Below are positions 1 through 9,320 of a stretch of 64,000 bases of DNA, one piece after another. The position numbers were made by a program, and so were the translations under genes. Where the stretch lies: the NCBI RefSeq assembly GCF_000264995.1, contig NW_006767435.1, positions 2,103,756-2,167,755 of the forward strand. The letters are read 5' to 3'. The stretch is from Punctularia strigosozonata HHB-11173 SS5 (Eukaryota; Basidiomycota; Agaricomycetes; Corticiales; Punctulariaceae). How positions within the stretch are numbered: the stretch's first letter is position 1; every line of letters begins with the position of its first letter. The notes beneath the pieces are model-generated. The model ran no database searches. It was not told the DNA's origin and was given only the letters and a program-made list of their open reading frames with translations.

Positions 1-1097
1 TGCTTGACGCGGCGGCAATCGCGGACCTCAACTGCCTTCGGCTGATCAACGACTACGCCGCCGTCGCGCTCGGGTACGGTATCACGAAGGCGGACCTGCC
101 CGAGCCCGAGAATCCGCGGCATGTTGTGTTCGTGGATGTCGGGCTCTCCGCCTCCGTCGTCGCCTTCTCCAAGGGCCAGCTCGTCGTCAAGGGCACCGGC
201 CTCGACGCCCACCTTGGCGGGCGCGAGATCGACTACGCGCTCGTGCGCCACTTCTCGGAGTTCAAGACCAAGCACAAGATCGACGTCATGTCGAATCCGA
301 AGGCGACGTTCCGCCTTCAGGCCTCGTGCGAGAAGCTGAAGAAGATTCTCTCCGCCAATTCGGAAGCGCCGCTCAACGTCGAGTCGATCATGAACGACAT
401 CGATGCCACCTCCAAGCTTACCCGGGAGGAGTACGAGGCGTTCATTGGCGAGCTCCTCGACCGCATCCTGGCCCCGATCCAGGCCGCGCTTGACCAGGCC
501 GGCCTCAAGCTCGACGACGTGCACTCGATCGAGCTCATCGGCGGCTCGACCCGCATCCCCGTCGTGCGCGCCAAGATCCAGAGTGTGTTCCCGGGCAAGA
601 CGCTCTCGACCACGCTCAACCAGGACGAGGCCGTCGCGCGCGGCGCCACGTTCTCGTACGCGATGCTCTCCCCCGTCTTCCGCGTGCGCGACTTTGCGAT
701 CACCGACATCGCGAACTACTCCGTCAAGATCCAGTGGGAGAAGCAGCCCGGCGACCAAGACGAGGACACCGAGCTCATCGTCTTCGCGCGCGGGCAGACG
801 ATCCCGAGCACGAAGGTGCTCACCTTCTACCGTAGTGGATCGTTCGACCTTCAGGCCGTCTACGCCGAGCCCGCAACCCTAACTGGAGGCATCAACCCGT
901 GGATCGGTCAGTTCACAGCGAAGAACATCACGGACGAGCTCATGGCCGGCGGACTGTCGACGATCATGCTCAAGCTATGGTTCGAGCGCGACGAAAAGGG
1001 TCAGCGGCGCGTGCCCGTGCTCCTCCACCGGCTCCGCATCCGCATCTCCGATCCGCTCTATCGAGAGGCCGCCGAGGGCATACAGGCAGGGTCTTAA
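1..1097 (+). CDS. Hsp110/Sse1-type chaperone, 5'-partial, fused at its end to a PLD1 fragment
   Basis: The frame is open from base 3, so the gene begins before the window. The protein reads as the end of an Hsp70-superfamily ATPase domain and the start of the substrate-binding domain of the Hsp110/Sse1 branch, a cytosolic nucleotide exchange factor for Hsp70. Diagnostic stretches are INDYAAVALGYGI, FVDVGLSASVVAF, the phosphate-binding IELIGGSTRIPVV, LNQDEAVARGATF, and INPWIGQFTAKNI, which is usual just before the C-terminal half. From about base 930 the residues stop matching Hsp110 and become AGGLSTIMLKLWFERDEKGQ and RRVPVLLHRLRIRISD, typical of fungal phospholipase D1 just before its PX domain. 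The frame then closes at 1095-1097. The Hsp110 C-terminal helical domain is missing. I infer a rearrangement; whether the hybrid is expressed is unknown. Confidence 0.8.
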   Translation, partial: LDAAAIADLNCLRLINDYAAVALGYGITKADLPEPENPRHVVFVDVGLSASVVAFSKGQLVVKGTGLDAHLGGREIDYALVRHFSEFKTKHKIDVMSNPKATFRLQASCEKLKKILSANSEAPLNVESIMNDIDATSKLTREEYEAFIGELLDRILAPIQAALDQAGLKLDDVHSIELIGGSTRIPVVRAKIQSVFPGKTLSTTLNQDEAVARGATFSYAMLSPVFRVRDFAITDIANYSVKIQWEKQPGDQDEDTELIVFARGQTIPSTKVLTFYRSGSFDLQAVYAEPATLTGGINPWIGQFTAKNITDELMAGGLSTIMLKLWFERDEKGQRRVPVLLHRLRIRISDPLYREAAEGIQAGS

Positions 1098-2670
1098 CAT
1101 TCTCACGGGACATTCGGAGGGCGGGTACGATCACGAGTACGGTTACGCCGACGACGAGGGGAAGGAGAAGCCGGCGAACGGGACGGCGCGCAGCCAGGTG
1201 AAGCACAAGCACCATTCGGTAACGGGCTCCATCCGGCGTGGGTTCAAGAAGGTCGAGCGAGCGCTGCATATCGGCCACCAGGGACGCCCACGGCATCGCT
1301 CGGACTCGCAATTGAACGGGGACGCGAATGCGCGGTCCTCGCAGCAGGACGGAGACGGCTCGTCCTCCTCGTCGTCGAACTCGTCGGACGAGGATTCGGA
1401 CGAGGAGCGCGAGCACCGGTACATGCTCGATCCGTCGACGAACACGAACCCGCTGAACAGCCACGGCCCTGAGCACGATGGCGACCTCGGGCTGATCCAG
1501 GGACAGGCGCAGGCCGGCGCGTCCGGCGACGCGATAGAGAGCTCGCGCGACATTTCGTTCAGAGGTGATTATTGCATACGGAAGTGTCGCCGCCTAGAGT
1601 TATTCTAACTGCTCACAGGTGGAACTACCTTTTGCGGAACAAGGTGGGCAACGCAACGCGCACCGTGCCAGTGTTCATGAAATTGATGCTCCTTGATACA
1701 GAATCATTCACGCACGATGCCGTTCTTACTTCCTCCGTCCGAGTTCCACCCTGACGAACTGACGAGGTTGGGTCTGACGGGCGAACTCGAGTTTCAGATC
1801 TGTCGCTCCGCCGGCCCGTGGTCACTGGGTACGCCGCAAAATCGAGCATTCTATCCAGGAAGCTTATCTCAAAGGTGCGTGTGCGATAGATGGATGTCAT
1901 TAAATGTTCAATTGAATGACTCGGACCAGCCATCCAAATGTCGGAGCACTTCGTATACATCGAAAACCAGTTTTTCATCACATCGTTAGTGCTCTGCAGT
2001 CGCTATATGACAACTTGGACTTACGAGTACATTCCTAGTACCATGATCGGAGACGTGAAGATAGAGAACACCATTGGTGACGCTCTTGTACACCGCATCA
2101 TCCGAGCCCATCGCGAAGGTGTCTAATGGAAGGCTTGCATCCTGATTCCTCTCATCACTGGATTTACCTTTCCCGTGGATCATAATGATGCCAGCGCCGT
2201 AAGCCTTATCATGCTGCCGTGCCCCCATCGTTAATGATGGTACACCCATTAGATCCGTATCATCCTCGAGTGCCAGAATCGGATGATCAGCCGCGGTCCG
2301 AACTCTATCTACGGACGCCTGCGGAAAGAGGGTATTGATGTAGGCGATTCCATATTCTCGCTGTATATGTCTTTGACCATGCGTCCAGCCTGACGACTAT
2401 ATCGCCGTATTCTGCTTGCGAAACTGGGGCAAGCTCAAAGGCGATGTCCTAACGACAGAACAGGTTGGCAACCGTGACTCTGAACTCGCTGCGGTCATCA
2501 GGGACACCAAGATGATCAATGGGTGTGTCGATACCCATTCAGATTCACGCATAATGTGACTGAGCGAAAATCCGCAGCAGTATGGCTGGTAAATCCTTCA
2601 AAGTCGGACATTTCGCCTACACCTTGAGAGTTCACCTCATGCGCGAGCACCTGGGTGTTGACGTTGACCA
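930..2670 (+). pseudogene. Phospholipase D1 (Spo14-type) remnant with internal deletions
   Basis: Ordered pieces of a fungal PLD1, which makes phosphatidic acid from phosphatidylcholine, are spread over three frames. The first is WFERDEKGQRRVPVLL (about 990-1020), before PX. The next is IERPPRAYRQGLNIL (about 1063-1105) in another frame, so the PX and PH domains are gone. An acidic linker ending MLDPSTNTNPL follows (to about 1455). After a further gap that removes the first HKD motif come RWNYLLR, FLLPPSEFHPDELTRLGLTG and ICRSAGPWSLGTP (about 1620-1835). Then EHFVYIENQFFITS (about 1940-1985), VKIENTIGDALVHRIIRAHR (about 2055-2115), NWGKLKGDVLTTEQV (about 2420-2465) and TLRVHLMREHLGVDVD (about 2620-2667). 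Intron-like interruptions remain (for example 1563-1617), so it looks like a genomic copy, not a retrocopy. Stops and frame changes make a functional lipase very unlikely. The normal C-terminus is absent after about 2670. Confidence 0.8.
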
Positions 2671-3229
2671 CGCAGTACAAAGCCGGATTCCTCCGCATCG
2701 ATGCCTCGGGCTCAGACGGGCTGATGTTTGTCTTTGTGGTATGTGGCGTCAGATGCAGCAGTGGATTGCAACACCCATGTTCAACATCGCCTAGGCGGCC
2801 ATCCTCGTGAACTCCATTGTGGCGTCAGACAATATGACACAGCAATGGAAGCACTTGGCGTACGTCACTGCGCATGGGATGGTGGATGAAACATGGTGGG
2901 TGCGGCGTCCACAACATCGGTTTGGTGGCCCAACTTACCTGTTGTTGCTTCAATGCTAGCAGTATCAATCCCAGAAGCAATGTTTCTCGGTTGTAATGTT
3001 GCAGCAGATAAGAATGCAATATATTAACATCACTGATATGTACCAGACTTCGGAGCATAAGGATGCTGTACTAATAACTATAATGCGAAAATCAGGTTTA
3101 TGAAATAAATGGCCACACCAAAACGACGTGCCTGAATCATATACTCTTGTCTCTGGTAAGTGATACTGCGGTGGAGAAAGCCAGTGCCACAGGACAGGCG
3201 GCTCGGCGGACGGTGGCCTCTCTTGAACA
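2671..3229. other. Gene-free spacer between PLD1 remnant and alpha-kinase gene
   Basis: I find no convincing coding segment. The sequence is AT-richer than the flanks and the short open frames on both strands match no family I know. It holds the 3' breakpoint of the PLD1 remnant and presumably the distal promoter of the kinase gene. Confidence 0.5.
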
Positions 3230-3236
3230 TATAAAT
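3230..3236 (+). promoter_or_regulatory. TATA-like box of the alpha-kinase gene
   Basis: TATAAAT lies about 70 bases before the proposed start codon at 3307, a plausible core-promoter distance in fungi. This rests on motif and position only. Confidence 0.4.
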
Positions 3237-3306
3237 TCTGCGAGTGTGGATACACTGTTTCGCTGATCATACTCTGAACATCGCACCTTTTGCCATTTGT
3301 ATCATC

Positions 3307-6022
3307 ATGTTTGCCTCCACTGCCGCCGCCGCCGCCTCAGCCGACGCCGTCACTGCCGCTGCCACCGCCTCCTCTGGCGCCTCTGTACCAGTTACTGCCT
3401 GCGAGGATTGCAACGGCAACTTCCCCAAGAAGGTTGACCCTGGTCCATGTGAGCGATGCAAGAAACTAGAAAAACTCACTCTGGAATATGGCACAGAAGA
3501 GGCTCAAAACCGTACTGTACGCCACGCTCGCACTTCGGAGAAATCTTCTATTAATTATTTTGTCTTTCATAGGCAACCTGGAGCCAATGCCACCAATGCA
3601 GTGCTTTCACCAAGTTCTCTGGACCTGTGCGCGGCATGTGTGGGTCTTGTGCAGCATCAGCACAGTCTGTTCCATCAGGTCAGTATGCCCATAACCTTAT
3701 CTCGATAATTGCATTCTACTTACACCTATGCGTGTGCAGTGCCACCCTCAACACCCTCTGGTATGTTAACTTCCAATCAGTACCGACTATTCATTCACCA
3801 TCGATTGAACTAGGAGCTACACTGCGTAACGCACCACCCGTACCTACTTCTCCCTTACATGAACGGTATCGTGAAAATCGTGCCCTCGCTGTCCAAGCTC
3901 GTATGAACAGAGCACCCAAGGCTCATCTCCAGCTTCACGCTGCTGGACCGCACGCACCTACCATTGCCCCGACTATCGGCGTGAACACGCATAGCTTAAA
4001 TGGGATGAAGACGGGCATTACTGAGTATCCAGGGCGTGAAATATCAGTGTCGATGGGGCTTCATGGCCAGAGCATCCTTGATGGCTTTGTAGGGCATGTC
4101 AGCCGCTCGTTCCCAAGCACAATACTCATGGATGGTACGTTTGTGGCTGGGTGAACTTCGTCATATAAATCTCATATTGGATATAGATCTTGTCGCTGAG
4201 GTTCTGGACTCGCTCAATGTTTATTGGTGCAAGAAAGCCAGTGCTTCAATTGTCCCGTATGTCCCAGCTATGCGTTTGCTGACATGTACTGAAGTATGAG
4301 TGCTAGGGACGATGTTACTGTGCGATGGCCAGGCAACCTGCAGCCTGAGCCTGGAACATTATGTCGGACTTTGGGCCAATTCTATGACGCTCATAAGCAA
4401 GTCCCCAATAACCAGGTCTATTTCAAGAAGCTGCAAGTTCAGAAAGGGTCCAAGCCAGGGCAGTGCATGACGCTCATGCTGTATCTTGACCATGAGAGAG
4501 TGGGTGATCGTATTTCATCTTGGAAGATACAACACTAATATGATTAGTGGGAGGAGAGGACAGGTTGTAAACTGCCCGCCGAAGCTTTTGTGGTCAAACG
4601 CAAACCTGGAAAGGTGCTAAAACGTACTGAACACCCTGATGGTGATAGCTTGCCTTCAGCTATGCCATCTAAACGTATAAGAGGTGAGTGTCTCTCATGT
4701 TTCAATATAGGTTTGATCTGACATATGCACCTCTGAAAGGCTCCAGCGCCGCATTACGGATGCCATCAGCCTTCAAGTTACCCTCCGTATTGCGGTCGCA
4801 AACCCTGAGAACACCTCAAACGACCCCTGTACAGTTGATGTTTGCCACATACGAGGTTAATCCGATGGATCATAACGTAACGGTATCCTGGCCAGGCAGT
4901 GAAGATGCCAAAGTAGTGCACGGCCATATTGGCAATACCCCTTTTGGGAGTGGCGCAACGAAAGAGGTATTTGAGGTATGAGTTCGAACCAGCGCTTGTG
5001 ATCAGCTTGCTGATATGAAGTATGCTACAGTTACAGCTCCTTGGCAAAGAGCAACCTTTTGTGGCGAAGCGCATCTACAATATCGGTCAGAGCTTGGGAG
5101 GTCAAATCTCTATTGATGACAATATGCGTTATCTGCAAGCTGACTTCATCCGCCTCATCCTTGGTGCTACTTTTTTGAAGCAATTCTATAAGCAAGCAAA
5201 GGATGCAAATGTTGAAGTTTCGACCCGTCAGTTATACCTTTGCTGAAATTGATATATATCAATGCACTTACATTTGTTGTCTAGGCTTTGAGTTTACGCC
5301 CTGCTATCTGGCACAAGAGCTCATTACAGCTGAAGATAGCCGTCCATCTCCTGCATCTGGTGTCTCCCTGGAGTCATATAAGAGCCAGACGCAATGGAAT
5401 ACCGACCGGGCTATCTACTGGCTCATCGAGCCTCGTCGATCTTCCTCAGTCACCAAATACAGCGGGACTAATGTTCATCCCAATCAGATCAACAATCTCT
5501 ATGCAGAGACTATGCAAGCTTTCGCTCATTGGTCACTGTATTTCACAGATGGCACCTGGGTCTTCACCGATTTGCAGAGTACGTCATTTGGACACTTATT
5601 ACCTAACACTTTTCATGACTGTTTACTTGACGGGCTCTATTGGTCTTACATCGCATCAGAAGGAGGGGCATATTCTATTTGACCCTCAGTCTCACAGTGC
5701 TACAGGGTATGTTTGTGCGCAGATATGACTCAGACGTCTGCTTATGACCTTCAAATACAGCGATAGTGGCCTGGGCGACTTTGGAAAGGAAGGGATATAT
5801 AAGTTTGTGGCGAGCCACAAGTGCCTACGCATCTGTCGTGAGATGGGAATACCTGATGGTCAGGACGATCTTCATGACCACTCACATGATAGCGAAGTAC
5901 GAACAGGCGCACAGGCTGAGAAGGAGGAAGCGGAAGAGGAGACCGAGGAAGATGACCTGGCCTCTTCACTAGTGCGTATCACGGAGAAAGTAACCGAGCA
6001 GGATTCAGGGAAGGTAAACTAG
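3307..6022 (+). CDS. Alpha-type protein kinase (MHCK/EF2K family) with N-terminal CxxC motifs
   Basis: A multi-exon gene for an atypical serine/threonine kinase. An Ala-rich start precedes two paired zinc-knuckle-like motifs: CEDC...CERC (about 3400-3460) and, after an intron, CHQC...CGSC (about 3593-3650). Two basic/proline-rich regions follow, then the alpha-kinase domain. Visible landmarks are the glycine loop GNTPFGSGATKEVFEV, the likely nucleotide-binding lysine in PFVAKRIY, WLIEPRRSS followed by KYSGT, FTDGTWVFTDLQS with the catalytic Asp, ILFDPQSHS, and the zinc-module end GLGDFGKEGIYKF with HKCLRIC. All main landmarks are present, so the gene may be active. An acidic, Glu-rich tail follows. 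The start was chosen as the first ATG after a TATA-like box. Such CxxC plus alpha-kinase proteins are known to be expanded in Agaricomycetes; substrates are unknown. Exon borders are approximate. Confidence 0.82.
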
Positions 6023-6662
6023 TTACTTGAAGGACAATTAGCTGCTGAATAAAGTTGGGAAGTAAAATGCTGTCTGAGTCAGCTGGGATATATATTGTGA
6101 TTTGCCATAGAGCTGCGTAATGTAGTGGTGCCAGGCCGATAAGGATGGGCGAGGCAAGAATGTACGGGTGCGAGGGTCATCGAGGCAAACCTAGAGGCTG
6201 CCCAGTAGGATGTATAGGAAGAAGTAGAGCAGATATTCGGATAGAGGGGCGGTACTGGCTGGTTGGTAGTCGGTCAGTTTGCTCATTGATTCGGACGCGA
6301 ATAGGTACGGTGGAGAAACGAGGTGAGCAAGTTGCTACCGTACTGTACATGGGCCAGCGCAATATAGGGGATACGATACCAAGTCCATGTCCAATCGCCG
6401 TGTCCCTCTTGCTATCCTCCCTATCAAGCCCGGCCCGTCGTCCCTGCACCGTATCAACCGTCGGCCATCCGAGTTGATACCGATAATGCCTGATGAGTTG
6501 AGGAGGATGGGCCTGCGCAAGGTTGAGTGGGTCGAGTTGATCGTTGAGTGAAAGGGGTGATGAGAGATTAAGAGATAACGGCGGCACTGCCGCCGGGTGT
6601 TGAGTAGCACGTATCCAGCCACACGTCGCCTCAGAGCATCACAGTAACATAAATTATAAACA
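6023..6662. other. Spacer between convergent alpha-kinase and integrase-core genes
   Basis: The 3' ends of the two genes face each other here. Open frames exist on both strands but none shows a known domain or credible splice structure. I see no terminal inverted repeats or target duplication that would mark a transposon end. Confidence 0.5.
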
Positions 6663-8263
6663 CTAATCATAAGTTACAGTGGTAGAGAGCACGGGGAGCA
6701 TGCGGAGAAATGTGTCCCATGCAGTGCTCACTTTCAACTCAGGAGAGCCGATAGACTGATATGCATAAAAGGCTGCATCAGCAAATACATCATCAACCCA
6801 CCGGAAGGCGTCCTCCCTGGTTGTGTCAAAGTTAGAGCGGATTTCTGTGACGTTGTGAATATCAACAGGGATAGACACCCGTTCTCCTCCATAGTCCTGC
6901 GGGCGAACCATGAAGTCGTTTGGAGTCCCACCAGTAGGTAGGAGCACATTCTTCTGCTTTCTTATCCTCTTCGCGTTCCACGCATGCTTGAAGTCATCCA
7001 GAACAAGCTGGACAATCTGTGGCCAAAGCCACTGAAACAGATCACTATGGATGTGATGAATTACAGCATTCCAGGTTGAATATAGCAGGTACTCACCAAT
7101 GAAGCGGATTTCCTCCATTGAAGATACCTATCTCAGTTCCACGGAGCATCTCCTCCCGCAGATTCCGACCTCCAAACTCAAGCCACCACTTCCACTTGCT
7201 CTCGATCGATATGTTGTCTGTGCTCTTCAGTGTCAGGAAAGGTGGATATTGCACTGGGTCAATCTCAGGTGCATGCATTTCACTGATACGTAATGTGAGT
7301 TACCGGCAGATCGTATATCAGAGAATAAACAGCATACCGTAAAGTGATCTGTAAGCCACCCATGTCTGCCGTTTCACTTCCATGGTCAACCGTCAGCTGA
7401 ATGCAGATAGCTGTTTATAAAGATGTCAGAACGTCCAATCAGAGGTTAAGGAAGAACACGTACCACCAACTTCAGAGATGGTATCGGCGAGAATGTGGCC
7501 AACAGCTGCTGCATGGCGAACATCGGGATAGCACTTGGTGTGAATAATTTGTCTCGTCCACTTATCGGTGATACCGTAGATACCCATGCCAACAGGTCCA
7601 ATACGGAGCGCCTTGCTGCTGAGCTTTTCGTGGCCATCGGCATGCCATTCATGAAAAGGGCCAAAAGCCCTAAGGAAGCCACGTTGCTTGACTTTCGTGC
7701 GGCCTCCTGGATAGCGTAGGGCAGCACCTTCAGGGTGATGGGCATGCATGACCGAGCGTATGATGCTCCTGTATGACATGAAGGTGATCAAGTACTGTAA
7801 CTATATAAACGGTGAGCACAAACCGTGGAAGCGGGTTGCCTTCAAGCGCAAGTTGCGTCTTGATAGAGTTTGGGCCCCGACCGCCATGAGCATCCTCAAC
7901 CATCTTCTCACACACCAAGGTTGTCGCAGCAGGCAAAGATGGTGGCTTGCGGGAAGTGGGGATGCCAAGCTCACGCTGGATCTGCTTGAGCTTGGTGAGG
8001 CTGGAGCAATAATTAGTAGACATTCATAGCAGAAGGTTGAGTCAACGTACCCGATAGAGTAACCAAGCTCAACTTCTAGCCGCCGAAGGCGTTGGTTAAG
8101 GGTCAATTGCTCGCCGACGTATGCCATGAGCTTATCGCGGAGCGTCTCGGAGTCAGGGACTACATGTTGAAGAATGAATGACCAAAATATCTGCAGGGTG
8201 GATATATTACCATCACCGTTATCATATCCATTGACGCCGATGGTGTTGACCATATCGCAAAGG
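6663..8263 (-). CDS. Integrase-core (DDE) domain protein of the Agaricomycete mobile-element type
   Basis: On the minus strand several exons join into one reading path. The N-terminal part has a short helix-turn-helix-like repeat region (LNQRLRRLEVELGYSIG, then LKQIQRELGIPTSRKPP). The integrase fold follows: HEWHADGHEKLSSKALRIG with the first acidic residue, MGIYGITDKWT, then VDHGSETADMGGL with the second Asp, and STDNISIESKWKWW with the final Glu. The tail has LFQWLWPQIVQLVLDDFKH and RPQDYGGE. These DDE landmarks are intact and introns have GT/AG ends, so the gene looks whole. Such genes are scattered in mushroom genomes and are thought to come from, or belong to, transposable elements of the wider integrase/transposase superfamily. 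I cannot name the exact family and see no flanking terminal repeats. The start is uncertain: 8263 is the first in-frame ATG, but coding-like sequence continues upstream to about 8320. Confidence 0.72.
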
Positions 8264-8322
8264 TCCAGGAACTTAGGAAGTTGATACAGAGATGTACTGG
8301 TTTGTGAGCTAATGATACCCAA

Positions 8323-9320
8323 TGTTTTTATATGCGCACAAGCACAATAGCCCTAAAACTCACCCACATCGTGGCATTGGCCATGGTCGCATCACTCTAC
8401 CAGCTATCGGCCACATGAACAAACCAGTGATGGCCCATTGATATAACCCACTGAAGGGTATACAGAGGCTGAGGGCTACAATGAAAGAATTGCTGAGAAT
8501 ATGTATATGTGGCACAAGCTCCTGTACGCCCAAATTGGGCTCGCCGCAGATGACATGGGTGCAAGTACAGCATCTATAGCAATTACAGTGATGCCTTTAT
8601 GCTGTGATCGAGTGCAGATGGGGCTTAATCCATGTAGACGCATTAGACTGAGACTGAGTAGGGCGATGAACCTACCTGGGGAACGCACGGCTGGAAGTCG
8701 TCCAGCCTGGACGGGTCCGTGGGAACATTACATGATGCAGGTGGCTGAAGCGCGACTCGCGGATTTCAACCGCGACCAATCGGCCTACCGTAAAACGCGC
8801 GAAGTGCCATATGGCCAGCGTTACGCTTCACGACGGTGTAGGATTGACTCCACACTCTCAGGCATCGTGCGGCGCTCATGAGCGAAGTGGTACCAAAGCC
8901 GCGCAGGTCTTCAGGCCACGAGCCTCGAGCGATGATGATCTTGCCCGCGAGCCAAGTGGACAAGTGCGCTGAACACCACCTCCCTGAGCCAGAAATACAC
9001 TGTTTGCGGCGGCTCAAGGGGTCCGGTCAGTGTGCCGAAGACGTCTTGCACAACAAGCCTTGCCGTCATAGCCGACCCGGTCCCAGAGCAGAGATCTGGT
9101 CCGACTGACAGAAAAAACGGGGTACAAGAGCGAGAATATAGGTGAGAAAGCGTCAATCGTCCCAGGATTCTCGACCTTTCCCACGGGGGAACGATGACGA
9201 AAGCGAGCAAAACAAAAACAAGGCAGTATTTATGTTTGGGACAGCGAGAGATGTGCTAAGCTATGTAACATGGTGCATGCGTTCCACGGAGTTCCATCCA
9301 CTAAGCAGGCCGAATTAAAA
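8323..9320. other. Gene-poor interval left of the Scp160 gene
   Basis: About 1 kb without a recognisable gene. Open frames of 70-126 codons occur on both strands, mainly 8500-9210, with composition close to coding DNA, but I recognise no domain and they overlap each other. It may hold remnants or the 3' UTR of the KH-domain gene. Confidence 0.45.

Noticed and set aside
4978-4992. A tRNA B-box-like string on the minus strand (GGTTCGAACTC)
   Set aside because: It lies inside an alpha-kinase intron and no A-box or cloverleaf could be built around it.
8500-9210. Overlapping frames of 70-126 codons on both strands
   Set aside because: Composition is coding-like but no family, splice structure or start context supports a gene.
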